Source: Nonomuraea thailandensis (lineage in GTDB: Bacteria; Actinomycetota; Actinomycetes; Streptosporangiales; Streptosporangiaceae). Taken from it: DNA of 64,000 nt. How positions within the stretch are numbered: position 1 is the stretch's first letter; each line of letters begins with the position of its first letter. The stretch lies in the NCBI RefSeq assembly GCF_024172165.1, contig NZ_JAMZEB010000002.1, forward strand, positions 1,881,501-1,945,500, written 5' to 3'. This document shows, piece by piece, positions 39,100 through 48,242 of the stretch. The position numbers and the translations under genes are program-made. The notes under the pieces are model-generated. The model did not search any database, was not told the DNA's origin, and saw only the letters and a program-made list of their open reading frames with translations.

Positions 39100-41199
39100 T
39101 CACCGGGGACGAGCGGATGCCCGCGCGATGGCGCCGGCCGCCTCCTCCGCCGCGACGAGGCACCGATGGAGCGAGCCGCCGCTGTCTCCCGCGTCCCCGA
39201 TCACGTGCACCCCGAGGCGTGGCCGCAGTTCCTCGAAGGCCGCGAGCAGGGTGGAGAGCGGGCGGGAGGGCGGGACGACACCGTGGGAGACCAGCAGCGG
39301 GCCCGGCAGCGGGCCCGGCAGGGGCAGCCATTCCGCGTGGTCTCCCGAGCGTACGAGCAGGCGCTCGGGCTCGATGGCCGAGATCGTGGACTCCAGCAGG
39401 ATGCGCACCCTGGGGTTCTCCGTGAGCCGCGGCACCAGGAGGATCTTGGCGCGGCGGCCGACCTCCGGGGCCAGGCTCGGCTGGGAGCCGATGATCAGCA
39501 CCTCCGCCCCGCCGGCGGCGAGGTGGTCCGCCACGGCGACGCCCTCGCGGTCGGCGCCCCACACGACGCAGGAGCGGGGCGCCTCCAGGCCCAGCGTGAG
39601 CCAGTCGCGCACGTCGTGGACGTGCGGCGACCGGACACCGGGAACGTCGGGCATCCGGCCGACGCCGCCGGTGGCCACCACGATCGCGTCCGCCTCGGGC
39701 AGGTAGGCGGTGGGCGCGAGCCTGCCGCGGGCGGCCTCGACGCCGGTGCGCACGCTCACGCCGAGCCGGTCCAGCTCGGCGACGTACCACTGCAGCAGGC
39801 GGCGATGCTCCGGGTACGCGCGCAGCCGCCCGGCGAGCGCCAGCCGCCCGCCGACCCGCTCCTCGCGCTCCACCACCTGGACGCGATACCCCGGCCCGGC
39901 CAGCAACCGTGCCGCTTCCAGCCCGGCCGGTCCCGCGCCGATCACCAGCACCGCGCCCTGGCCGGAAGCCGTGGTGGGCGGCGTGCCCCGCCTGAGGGGC
40001 GCGCCGTGGTCCGCGGGTGTGTCGGGCGGCGCGTCCGGCGGCGCGGGCAGGGCGGGCGCCACATCCCGCCTCGCGGGCGCGGTGACCGGGCCCAGGTACT
40101 CGCGCCCCGCCCGCACGTTGACCGCGCACGGGATCGGCTCCCCGGTGCCGAGCCGGTCGATGCACAGGTTGCAGGCGATGCACGGCCGGTAGCCGCGGCC
40201 GGCGAGGGCGTGGCGGGGGAAGTCGGGATCGGCGTGCAGGGCGCGGGCCAGGGAGACGAAGTCGGCCAGCCCGCCCGCCACGACGGCCTCGGCGCTCTCC
40301 GGCGTGTTGATCCGCCCGGCGACCCCCACCGGCAGCCCGAGCGCCCGGTACCGCCCGGCGTACGGGGCGAGCAGCCCGGGCTCCCACTCGGCGGGCTGGA
40401 TGCTCCACTGCCCCGCCTCGTACGACCCGGCCGAGACGTCGAGGAAGTCCAGCAGGTCCAGGCGGGTGCGTGAGATCAGCTCGAACGTGCGCCCCGCGGT
40501 CAGCCCGCCCTCGAACCCCTCGTGCGCGGACAGCCGCAGGCCGACGGCCACCCCGGGGCCGGCCTGCTCGCGGACGGCCTCGACGACCAGCCCGAGGAAG
40601 CGGAGAGGGTGGGCGAACTCGTCGGCACGCAGGTTGAACGCGGGGGAGAGGAACTGGTGGACGAGGTATCCGTGCGCCCCGTGGATCGAGATCACGTCCA
40701 CCCCCGCCTCACGGCAGCGCCGCGCGGCCTGCCCGTAGGCGGCGGCCAGCTCGTACACCTCGGCGGCCGGCGCCTCCCGCGGCAGCTCGCCGCCGGCGGG
40801 CAGGCACGGGACGGGGGAGGGCGCGACCGGCTGGAAGCCGCTGACCGCGCTCTGGGCGGTGCGGCCGCCGTGGTTGAGCTCGACGCCGAGCAGGGCGCCG
40901 CCGTCGTGCACGGCCCCGGCCAGCCGGGCGAGCCCGGGGACGCACGCGTCCGTGTCCACGCCGAGCTGCCGCAGCCGTCCCTTGCCGTCCGCGCGGACGT
41001 AGGCGGCCTCGGCGAACACCAGTGCCGCGCCACCCCGCGCCCGCCGGGCGAGGTAGGCGGTGTAGCGGCCGGTGACGGCGCCGTCGGGCTCGCAGTAGTT
41101 GCGCTCCATGGGGGCCGCGACGAACCGGTTGCGCAGCCGTACGGGACCCAGGGTCAGAGGGCGGCCCACGGCCGGCCCGCCCTCGCTCACCAGTGACAA
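39100..41199 (-). CDS. Two-domain OYE/FAD oxidoreductase, 2,4-dienoyl-CoA reductase family
   Basis: 699 residues. N-terminal FMN TIM barrel (about 1-350; SIHGAHGYLVHQFLSPAFN), 4Fe-4S cysteines CIACNLC with a fourth Cys in GEPIPCAVN, then FAD- and NAD(P)-binding Rossmann regions (AVLVIGAGPAGLEAARLL; a second at CVVWGADREGVAVADHL). Such enzymes pass electrons from NAD(P)H via FAD and Fe-S to FMN to reduce enones or dienoyl-CoA. The TTG at 41199 has GGAG 5 nt upstream; a GTG three codons in is the alternative. It is divergent from aroE in the hydroaromatic cluster, so a cyclic enone or enoate substrate is plausible (inference). Confidence 0.85.
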   Translation of the reverse strand: MSLVSEGGPAVGRPLTLGPVRLRNRFVAAPMERNYCEPDGAVTGRYTAYLARRARGGAALVFAEAAYVRADGKGRLRQLGVDTDACVPGLARLAGAVHDGGALLGVELNHGGRTAQSAVSGFQPVAPSPVPCLPAGGELPREAPAAEVYELAAAYGQAARRCREAGVDVISIHGAHGYLVHQFLSPAFNLRADEFAHPLRFLGLVVEAVREQAGPGVAVGLRLSAHEGFEGGLTAGRTFELISRTRLDLLDFLDVSAGSYEAGQWSIQPAEWEPGLLAPYAGRYRALGLPVGVAGRINTPESAEAVVAGGLADFVSLARALHADPDFPRHALAGRGYRPCIACNLCIDRLGTGEPIPCAVNVRAGREYLGPVTAPARRDVAPALPAPPDAPPDTPADHGAPLRRGTPPTTASGQGAVLVIGAGPAGLEAARLLAGPGYRVQVVEREERVGGRLALAGRLRAYPEHRRLLQWYVAELDRLGVSVRTGVEAARGRLAPTAYLPEADAIVVATGGVGRMPDVPGVRSPHVHDVRDWLTLGLEAPRSCVVWGADREGVAVADHLAAGGAEVLIIGSQPSLAPEVGRRAKILLVPRLTENPRVRILLESTISAIEPERLLVRSGDHAEWLPLPGPLPGPLLVSHGVVPPSRPLSTLLAAFEELRPRLGVHVIGDAGDSGGSLHRCLVAAEEAAGAIARASARPR

Positions 41200-41284
41200 C
41201 CGTGCTCCGTCCTAGAGTACGGACTAGATAGTCCACAAGGCTCCACGCGCGGCGCCGTGAAGTCAAGAGTCATGTCTAGCCAGC

Positions 41285-41306
41285 TAACTCACTAGTACGT
41301 ACATTA
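41285..41306. promoter_or_regulatory. Shared cluster operator, copy 1 (aroE/OYE intergenic)
   Basis: 22 bp beginning TAACTCACTAGT and ending ACGTACATTA. It is identical at 19 of 22 positions to the reverse complement of 44009-44030 and at 16 of 20 to 52792-52811. Its core ACTAGT with ACGT on one side is an imperfect palindrome. A related half-site, ACGGACTAG, begins at 41219 nearer the OYE gene. Confidence 0.65.
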
Positions 41307-41341
41307 AGAAAACCGCAGCACCTGCTTGAAAGGACGATGTG

Positions 41342-42187
41342 ATGCACTCATTCCTGGTCGGGCTGATCGGCTCGGGCATCGGGCCCTCCTGGAGCCCGCC
41401 GTTGCACGAGCAGGAGGCCGTGCACCACGGGCTGCACTACGTCTACCGGCTGCTCGACACCGACCGGATGGGCGGCGAGGTGGGGGAGCTGGTCCGCACG
41501 GCGCGCAGGTTCGGCTACGACGGGCTCAACATCACCCACCCCTGCAAGCAGGCCGTCATCCCGCACCTGGACGAGTTGTCACCGGACGCCCGCATGCTCG
41601 GCGCGGTCAACACCGTGGTGTTCGACGGCGAGCGGGCCGTCGGCCACAACACGGACTGGACGGGCTTCGCCGAGTCGTTCGCGCGGGGCCTGCCGGACGT
41701 GCCCACCCGCAGGATCGTGCAGCTCGGCGCCGGCGGCGCGGGAGCCGCGGTCGCGCACGCGCTGCTCACGATGGGCGCCGACCGGATCACCCTGGTCGAC
41801 GCCGATCCGGCGCGGGCGGGCGCGCTCGCCGGCGAGCTGGCCGCCCGCTTCGGCGCGGGCCGGGCCCGCCCCGCCGGCACGGACGAGCTGCCCGGGCTGC
41901 TGGCCGGTGCCGACGGGCTGGTGCACGCGACCCCGACCGGCATGGCCCACCATCCGGGCCTGCCGCTGCCCGCCGAGCTGCTCCACCCCGGCCTGTGGGT
42001 GGCCGACATCGTCTACCGGCCGCTGGAGACCGAGCTGCTCAGGCAGGCGCGGGCGATCGGCTGCCGGACGCTGGACGGCGGCGGCATGGTCGTCTTCCAG
42101 GCCGTGCACGCGTTCAGGTTGTTCACCGGCCGCGAGCCGGACGCCGAGCGGATGTTCGCCCACCTGACCGATCTCATCGCCGTCTGA
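41342..42187 (+). CDS. aroE: Shikimate dehydrogenase family protein
   Basis: 281 residues. Substrate-binding domain with SWSPPLHEQ and GLNITHPCKQ (catalytic Lys), NTDWTGF (catalytic Asp), then an NAD(P) domain with QLGAGGAGAAVAHALL and the closing GGGMVVFQAVHAFRLFTG. It interconverts shikimate (or quinate) and the 3-dehydro acid. Placed directly before a dehydroshikimate dehydratase and a shikimate-type permease, it is most likely catabolic rather than the biosynthetic AroE. ATG 41342, with AAAGGA 7 nt upstream, is chosen over the preceding GTG. Confidence 0.88.
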   Translation: MHSFLVGLIGSGIGPSWSPPLHEQEAVHHGLHYVYRLLDTDRMGGEVGELVRTARRFGYDGLNITHPCKQAVIPHLDELSPDARMLGAVNTVVFDGERAVGHNTDWTGFAESFARGLPDVPTRRIVQLGAGGAGAAVAHALLTMGADRITLVDADPARAGALAGELAARFGAGRARPAGTDELPGLLAGADGLVHATPTGMAHHPGLPLPAELLHPGLWVADIVYRPLETELLRQARAIGCRTLDGGGMVVFQAVHAFRLFTGREPDAERMFAHLTDLIAV

Positions 42188-42222
42188 CATCACCGTCCCG
42201 AAGCGCCGTCCAAGGAGGAATC

Positions 42223-43989
42223 GTGCGTAAGTCCATCGCCACCGTGTCGGTGAGCGGCACTCTCGCGGAGAAACTGGAGGCGATCGCCGCCGCCGGGTTC
42301 GACGGGGTGGAGATCTTCGAGAACGACCTGCTGGCCTGCCCGCTCTCGCCCGAGGAGGTCCGGGCCAGGGCCGCCGACCTCGGCCTCGGCATCGACCTCT
42401 ACCAGCCGTTCCGCGACTTCGAGGCGGTGCCTGCCGACGTGCTCGCGGGCAACCTGCGCCGGGCCGAGCGCAAGTTCAGGGTGATGGAGCGGCTCGGCGC
42501 GGACCTGCTGCTGGTCTGCTCGAACGTCTCGCCGGGCGCGATCGGCGACGACGAGCTGGCCGCCGAGCAGCTCCGGCTGCTGGCCGAGCGGGCCGCCGAG
42601 CACGGCGTGCGCATCGCCTACGAGGCGCTGGCCTGGGGCCGGCACGTCAACGAGTACCTGCACGCCTGGCGCATCGTGCGCATGGCCGACCACCCGGGCC
42701 TGGGCACCTGCCTGGACAGCTTCCACATCCTGTCGCGCGGCTCCGACCCGATCGGCATCGAGGCCATCCCGGGGGAGAAGATCTTCTTCCTGCAGCTCGC
42801 TGACGCGCCGCTGCTGGCCATGGACGTGCTGCAGTGGAGCCGCCACTACCGCTGCTTCCCCGGGCAGGGCAACTTCGACCTGGCCGGGCTGACCGCCAGC
42901 GTGCTGCGGGCGGGATACACGGGGCCGCTGTCGCTGGAGGTGTTCAACGACGTCTTCCGCCAGGCGTCCGTGGAGCGTACCGCGCTGGACGGCATGCGCT
43001 CGCTCATCGCGCTGGAGCAGAGCCTGGACGGCGTGAGCCACCCCGCCGTGCCCGCCGGCTTCGCCTTCGCCGAGCTGGCCGACACCGGCACCCTCGGCGG
43101 GCTGCTGAGCGCGCTCGGCTTCGCCCGGGCGGGCGCGCACGCGAGCAAGCCGGTCGAGCTGTGGTCGCAGGGGGAGGCCAGGATCCTGCTCAACGCCGGC
43201 GGCCAGGCCTCCCACGAGGGCCCGGCCCTGGTCGCGATCGGCCTGGACAGCCCCGACCCCGGTGGCGCCGTCAAGCACGCCGGCTCGCTGCTGTCACCCG
43301 TCCTGCCCCGCGAGCGCGCCCCGGAGGACGCGCCGCTGGACGCGATCGCCGCCCCCGACGGCACCGAGATCTTCTTCTGCGACACCGCCTGGCTCGCCGA
43401 CTTCGCCCAGGGCGCACCCGCCGTAGCCGGCCCCGGCCAGGGCGCGCCCGCCGACGGCGGGATCACCCGCATCGACCACGTGGCGCTCACCCAGCCGCTG
43501 CACTACTTCGACGAGGCCGCCCTGTTCTACCGCAGCGTGCTCGGCCTGCGCCCGCAGGAGAGCCTGGAGCTGCCGGACCCGTACGGCCTGCTGCGCAGCA
43601 AGGCGATGTCGGCCCCCGACGGCGCGGTCCGCATGGTGGTGAACATCGCCCAGGTCGGCGCCGGCCAGCACCCCTGGCAACACCTCGCGCTGGCCTGCGA
43701 CGACGTCGTGGCCGTGGCCCGCAGGCTCCGGGATGAGCACCCGGACCTGCTGCTGCCCATCCCGGACAACTACTACGACGACCTGGAGGCCCGCTACGAG
43801 GTCGATCCCGAGCTGCGCCACCTCGGCGTGCTCTACGACCGCGACGGGCACGGCGGCGAGTTCCTGCACCTGTACACGGTCACCGCGGGCCGGGTGTTCT
43901 TCGAGCTCGTCCAGCGGATCGGCGGGTACCAGGGTTACGGGGCCGGCAACGCCCCCATCCGGCTCGCCGTCCAGCACGCGGGTGCTTAA
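42223..43989 (+). CDS. quiC: 3-dehydroshikimate dehydratase fused to an HPPD-like domain
   Basis: 588 residues. About 1-270: sugar-phosphate-isomerase-like TIM barrel (GFDGVEIFENDLLACPLSPE; CLDSFHIL; FLQLADAP) as in AsbF/QuiC dehydratases, which convert 3-dehydroshikimate to protocatechuate using a divalent metal. About 290-588: two vicinal-oxygen-chelate repeats like 4-hydroxyphenylpyruvate dioxygenase, with the possible metal set His (RIDHVALTQ), His (WQHLALACDD) and Glu (FFELVQRIGG) kept. This fusion is known for QuiC1 of Pseudomonas, where the second domain's role is unsettled. GTG start with AAGGAGG 5 nt upstream; 35 bp after aroE, same operon. Confidence 0.88.
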   Translation: MRKSIATVSVSGTLAEKLEAIAAAGFDGVEIFENDLLACPLSPEEVRARAADLGLGIDLYQPFRDFEAVPADVLAGNLRRAERKFRVMERLGADLLLVCSNVSPGAIGDDELAAEQLRLLAERAAEHGVRIAYEALAWGRHVNEYLHAWRIVRMADHPGLGTCLDSFHILSRGSDPIGIEAIPGEKIFFLQLADAPLLAMDVLQWSRHYRCFPGQGNFDLAGLTASVLRAGYTGPLSLEVFNDVFRQASVERTALDGMRSLIALEQSLDGVSHPAVPAGFAFAELADTGTLGGLLSALGFARAGAHASKPVELWSQGEARILLNAGGQASHEGPALVAIGLDSPDPGGAVKHAGSLLSPVLPRERAPEDAPLDAIAAPDGTEIFFCDTAWLADFAQGAPAVAGPGQGAPADGGITRIDHVALTQPLHYFDEAALFYRSVLGLRPQESLELPDPYGLLRSKAMSAPDGAVRMVVNIAQVGAGQHPWQHLALACDDVVAVARRLRDEHPDLLLPIPDNYYDDLEARYEVDPELRHLGVLYDRDGHGGEFLHLYTVTAGRVFFELVQRIGGYQGYGAGNAPIRLAVQHAGA

Positions 43990-44008
43990 TCCTGCGGCAA
44001 CACCCTTG

Positions 44009-44030
44009 TAATGTACGAACCGGTGAGTTA
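44009..44030. promoter_or_regulatory. Shared cluster operator, copy 2 (before the MHS permease)
   Basis: 22 bp whose reverse complement begins TAACTCACCGGT and ends TCGTACATTA, differing from copy 1 at only three positions. It lies 50 bp before the permease start, in an otherwise featureless 90-bp gap, suggesting the permease has its own regulated promoter. Confidence 0.65.
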
Positions 44031-44079
44031 GTTTCCTGTCACCGCACTACCCCCCGACGTCACCGTGAGGAGCAAAATT

Positions 44080-45390
44080 GTGACGGTGCAGGGCAAACCG
44101 CGTAAAGCGGCCGTTGCTGCCTGGATAGGCAGTGCCTTGGAGTATTACGACTTCTTCATCTACGGCACGGCCGCCGCGCTGGTCTTCAACAAGATTTTCT
44201 TCCCGTCCTCCTCGCCCGCCACGGGGACGCTGCTCGCGCTGGCCACGTTCGGCGTCGGCTACCTCGCCAGGCCCGTGGGCGCGTTCGTCCTCGGGCACAT
44301 CGGTGACAAGTTCGGCCGCAAGCGCGTGCTGGTCACCACGTTGCTGCTGATGGGCGGCTCCACCTTCCTGGTCGGCTGCCTGCCCACCTACGACCAGGTC
44401 GGCGTGCTCGCGCCCATCCTGCTCGTGGTGCTCCGCCTGCTGCAGGGCTTCTCCGTCTCGGGCGAGCAGGCCGGCGCCAACTCCATGACGCTGGAGCACG
44501 CGCCCGAAGGCCGGCGCGCCTACTACACCAGCTTCACCCTCAACGGCACTCAGGCCGGCCAGATCATCGCCACCGCGATCTTCCTGCCCATCGCGGCCCT
44601 CCCCGAGGAGCAGCTGCTGAGCTGGGGCTGGCGGGTGCCGTTCTGGCTGAGCGTCTTCGTGGCCGTCGTCGGGGTCGTCATCCGCCGCACGCTGGAGGAG
44701 ACCCCCGCGTTCGAGCAGGAGGTCGCCACCAACACCGTGGCGAAGATGCCGCTCGCCGTGCTCTTCCGCGAGCAGTGGCGCGACGTGCTGCGCGTCGTCG
44801 TCGCGGCGGTCATCGCCTCGGTCAGCACGATCTTCACCGTGCACGCCCTGTCGTACGCGGTCAACACGATGGGCCTGGAACGCAGCCCGATGCTGTGGGT
44901 CGGCGTGCTGGCCAACGTCGCCGCCGTGATCACGATCCCGCTGTGGGGCAAGCTGTCGGACCGGGTCGGCCGCAAGCCGGTCTTCATCGGCGGCTCGCTC
45001 GGCTGCGCGGTGCTGATGTTCGCCTACCTGTGGTCGATCTCCGCCGGCAACTACTTCCTGATCTTCCTGGCCGGCATCCTGATGTTCGGCGTGGTGCACA
45101 GCGCCACCAGCGCCGTGTGGCCCTCCTTCTACGGCGAGATGTTCACCACCCGCGTCCGCCTGTCCGGCATGGCGATCGGCACCCAGATCGGTTTCGCCAT
45201 CGCCGGGTTCGCGCCCACCGTGGCCACCGCGGTGGCCGGCACCGGCCCCGAGAGCTGGCTCGGCGTCTCGGTCATCACCGCGGTCGTCTGCCTGATCAAC
45301 GTGGCCGCCGTCGCGACCGCCAGGGAGACGTACAAGGTGCCGACCGACCAGCTCGGGCTCAAGCCGCTCGACGGACGGGTGAAGGTGTGA
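44080..45390 (+). CDS. MHS-family MFS permease, ShiA-like
   Basis: 436 residues, about 12 membrane helices. It opens AAVAAWIGSALEYYDFFIYG, a hallmark of the metabolite:H+ symporter family (ShiA, KgtP, PcaT), and has GHIGDKFGRKRVL and GKLSDRVGRKPVF loop motifs. It imports a carboxylate with protons. Neighbouring aroE and dehydroshikimate dehydratase genes point to shikimate, dehydroshikimate or quinate. The GTG at 44080, with GAGGAG 7 nt upstream, is preferred to the GTG at 44065. Its last bases overlap the next gene's GTG. Confidence 0.88.
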   Translation: MTVQGKPRKAAVAAWIGSALEYYDFFIYGTAAALVFNKIFFPSSSPATGTLLALATFGVGYLARPVGAFVLGHIGDKFGRKRVLVTTLLLMGGSTFLVGCLPTYDQVGVLAPILLVVLRLLQGFSVSGEQAGANSMTLEHAPEGRRAYYTSFTLNGTQAGQIIATAIFLPIAALPEEQLLSWGWRVPFWLSVFVAVVGVVIRRTLEETPAFEQEVATNTVAKMPLAVLFREQWRDVLRVVVAAVIASVSTIFTVHALSYAVNTMGLERSPMLWVGVLANVAAVITIPLWGKLSDRVGRKPVFIGGSLGCAVLMFAYLWSISAGNYFLIFLAGILMFGVVHSATSAVWPSFYGEMFTTRVRLSGMAIGTQIGFAIAGFAPTVATAVAGTGPESWLGVSVITAVVCLINVAAVATARETYKVPTDQLGLKPLDGRVKV

Positions 45391-46172
45391 GCACACACCC
45401 CCGTTACACCGTCTACGCCGTGCGCTACGCGCAGCGCGACGCCCGGCGCGGCGAGCACTTCCACGGCTACGAGCCCGGCGGGGAGAGCTCCCACCCCACC
45501 TCCTACTACGTCTGGGCGGCCGTCTCCGCGCAGCACACGGTCGTCGTCGACACCGGCATCGCGCCGGAGCGGGCGGCTCGCGTCCAGGGCCTCGACTACC
45601 GCTGCTCGCCCGTCGAGGCCCTGGCCGAGCTGGGCATCGCCGCCGACTCGGTCGGCCACGTGGTGCTCACCCACCTGCACTACGACCACACCGGCACCGC
45701 CCGCGACTTCCCCCGCGCCCGCTACGTGGTGCAGCAGGCCGAGCTGGACTACTGGACGGGCCCCTGGGCGGAGCGGATCACCCGCGAGCGCTGGCTGCTC
45801 GAGGACGACGACCTCGCCCACCTGACCGCCGCCACGAAGGACGGGCGGGCGCTCGTGCTGAACGGCGACGCGGCCCTGCTGCCCGGCCTGAGCGTGCACC
45901 TCGTCGGCGGGCACACGGCCGGCATGCAGGTCGTGCGGGTCGAGACGGCCCGCGGCCCCGTCGTGCTCGCCTCCGACGCCAGCCACTTCTACGAGAACAT
46001 CGAGAGCGACCGCCCCTTCCCGATCCTGCACAGCATGACCGGCATGTACGGCGCCTTCGACCGCATCAAGGAGCTGGCCGGCGGCCCCGGGCTCGTGGTC
46101 GCCGGCCATGACCCGCTGGTGCTCGAACGGTTCCCGCTCCGCACCCCCGACGTCGCGGTGATCAGCCCGTGA
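45387..46172 (+). CDS. Metallo-beta-lactamase-fold hydrolase, lactonase-like
   Basis: 261 residues. Dinuclear zinc motif VVLTHLHYDHTG (HxHxDH), further ligands in LVGGHTAGMQ and LASDASHFYEN, and a late VVAGHDP. It belongs to the N-acyl-homoserine-lactonase-like branch. No signal peptide. Coupled to the permease by a GTGA overlap, it most likely hydrolyses a lactone or ester form of the imported acid (for example a quinate lactone or ester); quorum quenching is the alternative. It converges on the quinoprotein gene with an 11-bp overlap of 3' ends. Confidence 0.82.
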   Translation: MSTHPRYTVYAVRYAQRDARRGEHFHGYEPGGESSHPTSYYVWAAVSAQHTVVVDTGIAPERAARVQGLDYRCSPVEALAELGIAADSVGHVVLTHLHYDHTGTARDFPRARYVVQQAELDYWTGPWAERITRERWLLEDDDLAHLTAATKDGRALVLNGDAALLPGLSVHLVGGHTAGMQVVRVETARGPVVLASDASHFYENIESDRPFPILHSMTGMYGAFDRIKELAGGPGLVVAGHDPLVLERFPLRTPDVAVISP

Positions 46173-48228
46173 CCTCGATCTTGCCCGTGGGCCGCGGGCT
46201 GTAGGAGTCGTTGAAGAAGTACTCGCCCGGCTTGGTGAACGTGTACTGGAAGGACTCGCCCGGCTTCAGCCTGACGTCGAACAGGCCCTCGAAGAACTGG
46301 GTGGCCCCGTGCACGTGCACGTTGCCGGGCGGGTTGACGAACGTCACCGTGGTCCCCACCGGCACCCGCAGATGGGTGGGGGCCATGGCGTTGACGGCGG
46401 TGGACTCCACCGCGCCGACCTGCCCGTTCTCGTACACCCGGGCGAGCACGACCGTGTTGTTCACCGTCGCGCCGTCCACCGGCTGGCCGGAGACCGGGCG
46501 GCGGACCACCGGCGGGGGCGGGGCGGGCGCCGGGGGGACGGCGCCGCCGAGCTTGAAGGCCCACAGGTGGTCGCCGCGCGGCGCCGAGTTGCCGTACGGG
46601 ATGCCGGTGCCGCCCGCGTAGACCGCGACGTACTGCTCGCCGTCGACCTCGTAGGCGATGGGGCTGCTGCTGACGCCGGCGCCCGTCTGCCAGCGCCACA
46701 GCTCGCGCCCGCCGCGGGCGTCCAGGCAGAGCAGGTTGCCGTCGGGCTGGCCGATGAACAGCAGGTCGGAGGCCGTGGTCAGGATGCCGTTGCCGTGGGC
46801 CAGCGAGTACGGCAGGTTCCGCTTCCACCGCACCCGGTTCGTCGAGGGGTCCACGGCCACCACGCCCCCGGTCATGTACTCGCCGGGCGGGCGCAGCCCG
46901 TTCGACGACTCGGTCAGCGAGTGGGCGGCGGCCACGTAGCCGAAGCCCGTGTACACCAGGCGGGTGCTGTGGCTGTAGGACTGGTGGTTCCAGTCGGCGC
47001 CGCCGCCGTGGCCGGGGATGGTGAGGATCGGCTCGTCCCAGTGCGGCGTGTAGAGGGAGCCGATCGTGTAGTTCGGCACGGCCCGGTGCGGCAGGCCGGG
47101 CACCTCGGTGCCCAGCGGCTGCGCCACCGGCCGCAGCTCGGTCCAGCCGCCCTGGCGCGGGAACGGCTGCGTCGGCCACGTCTTCTGCCGGGGCTCCTGC
47201 GGCACGGGCACCTCGTCGATGCCCAGCGGGGCCGAGCCGTCGGCGCGGTCGAGGATGTAGTACATGCCGGTCTTGCTGCCGTACACGACGAGCTTGCGCT
47301 GCCGGCCGCGCACGCGGGCGTCGACCAGCACGGGCGCCATGACGTTGTCCATGTCCCAGATGTCGTGGTGGACGGACTGGAAGTGCCACCGGTAGGCGCC
47401 GGTCTTCAGGTCCATGGCCACGATCGAGTTGGCGAACAGGTTCTGGCCGCCGCGTTCCGACCCGTCCTGCGAGGACTTGCTGCCCCGGGCGTTGCCGAAC
47501 GTCCAGTAGACCAGCCCCAGCTCCGCGTCGATCGCGCAGTGCATCCACGGCGTGGCCCCGCCGACCTGCCAGGAGTCGCCCTCCCAGGTGTCGCCGCCGA
47601 TCTCGCCGGGGGCGGCCGTGCCCCAGAAGTGCCACGCCAGGTCACCGGTCGCGGCGTCGAAGGCGAGCGCGGCGCCGCGCGGGCCGTCGTTGGTGCCGCA
47701 GTAGAGCATGCCGTCGTGGTAGGTGACCGCGACCTTCTCCAGGTTGCCGTACCCGTTGTGCTGCCGCTCCCAGACCACCTGCCCCGTGCGCTGGTCGAGG
47801 GCGATCAGCCAGTTGTCGTTGGCGCAGGTGTAGACCCGGCCGTCGCCGACCGCGACGCCGCGGCGGGTGACCGCCCCGCGCGTCTGCTCGTACTTCCAGA
47901 TCGTCGCCCCGGTACGGCCGTCCACCGCCACGACGTTGCCCAGGGCCGACTCGACGAACAGGACGCCGTCCACGGCCACGGCGGTGCTCTGGCTGTTGCC
48001 CGCCATCAGCCCGCCCTCGATGTGGTTCACCCACGCGGCCCGCAGCCGCCTGACGTTGCCGCGGTGCAGGCCGCGCAGCGCCGTGTAGTTCTGGTTCGCC
48101 AGGTTCCCGCCGACCTTCGGGAAGTTCCGATCGGCACGCCGGGTGACCGCGGCGGCGGGGCTCTGACCTGCTCCGGCGAGCGCGACCGCCGCGACCGCGC
48201 CCGCGAGTAACTCTCTGCGACGGACCAT
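46162..48228 (-). CDS. Tat-exported PQQ-type quinoprotein with cupredoxin-like tail
   Basis: 688 residues. Twin-arginine signal at the start (MVRRRELLAGAVAAVALAG). About 40-560 is an eight-bladed PQQ propeller with repeated Trp-docking blades (TGATIWKYEQ, TGQVVWERQ, TGDLAWHFWG, RGGRELWRWQTG) and a GGDTWEGDSWQVGG segment. After a Pro linker, a cupredoxin-like domain (VPVGTTVTFVNP; HVHGATQFF; EYFFNDSYSP) lacks the copper-ligand Cys. No heme-c CxxCH. It probably oxidises an alcohol, perhaps quinate or shikimate, outside the membrane. AAAGGA lies 6 nt before the ATG, and it starts 14 bp after the LivF stop, so it is the last gene of the Liv operon. PQQ synthesis genes are not in the window. Confidence 0.78.
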   Translation of the reverse strand: MVRRRELLAGAVAAVALAGAGQSPAAAVTRRADRNFPKVGGNLANQNYTALRGLHRGNVRRLRAAWVNHIEGGLMAGNSQSTAVAVDGVLFVESALGNVVAVDGRTGATIWKYEQTRGAVTRRGVAVGDGRVYTCANDNWLIALDQRTGQVVWERQHNGYGNLEKVAVTYHDGMLYCGTNDGPRGAALAFDAATGDLAWHFWGTAAPGEIGGDTWEGDSWQVGGATPWMHCAIDAELGLVYWTFGNARGSKSSQDGSERGGQNLFANSIVAMDLKTGAYRWHFQSVHHDIWDMDNVMAPVLVDARVRGRQRKLVVYGSKTGMYYILDRADGSAPLGIDEVPVPQEPRQKTWPTQPFPRQGGWTELRPVAQPLGTEVPGLPHRAVPNYTIGSLYTPHWDEPILTIPGHGGGADWNHQSYSHSTRLVYTGFGYVAAAHSLTESSNGLRPPGEYMTGGVVAVDPSTNRVRWKRNLPYSLAHGNGILTTASDLLFIGQPDGNLLCLDARGGRELWRWQTGAGVSSSPIAYEVDGEQYVAVYAGGTGIPYGNSAPRGDHLWAFKLGGAVPPAPAPPPPVVRRPVSGQPVDGATVNNTVVLARVYENGQVGAVESTAVNAMAPTHLRVPVGTTVTFVNPPGNVHVHGATQFFEGLFDVRLKPGESFQYTFTKPGEYFFNDSYSPRPTGKIEVTG

Positions 48229-48242
48229 GGACCGTCCTTTCT

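Noticed and set aside
45387-46172. Quorum-quenching lactonase as the firm identity of the metallo-hydrolase
   Set aside because: The fold fits, but its overlap with the permease gene argues for a catabolic substrate, so it is given only as lactonase-like.
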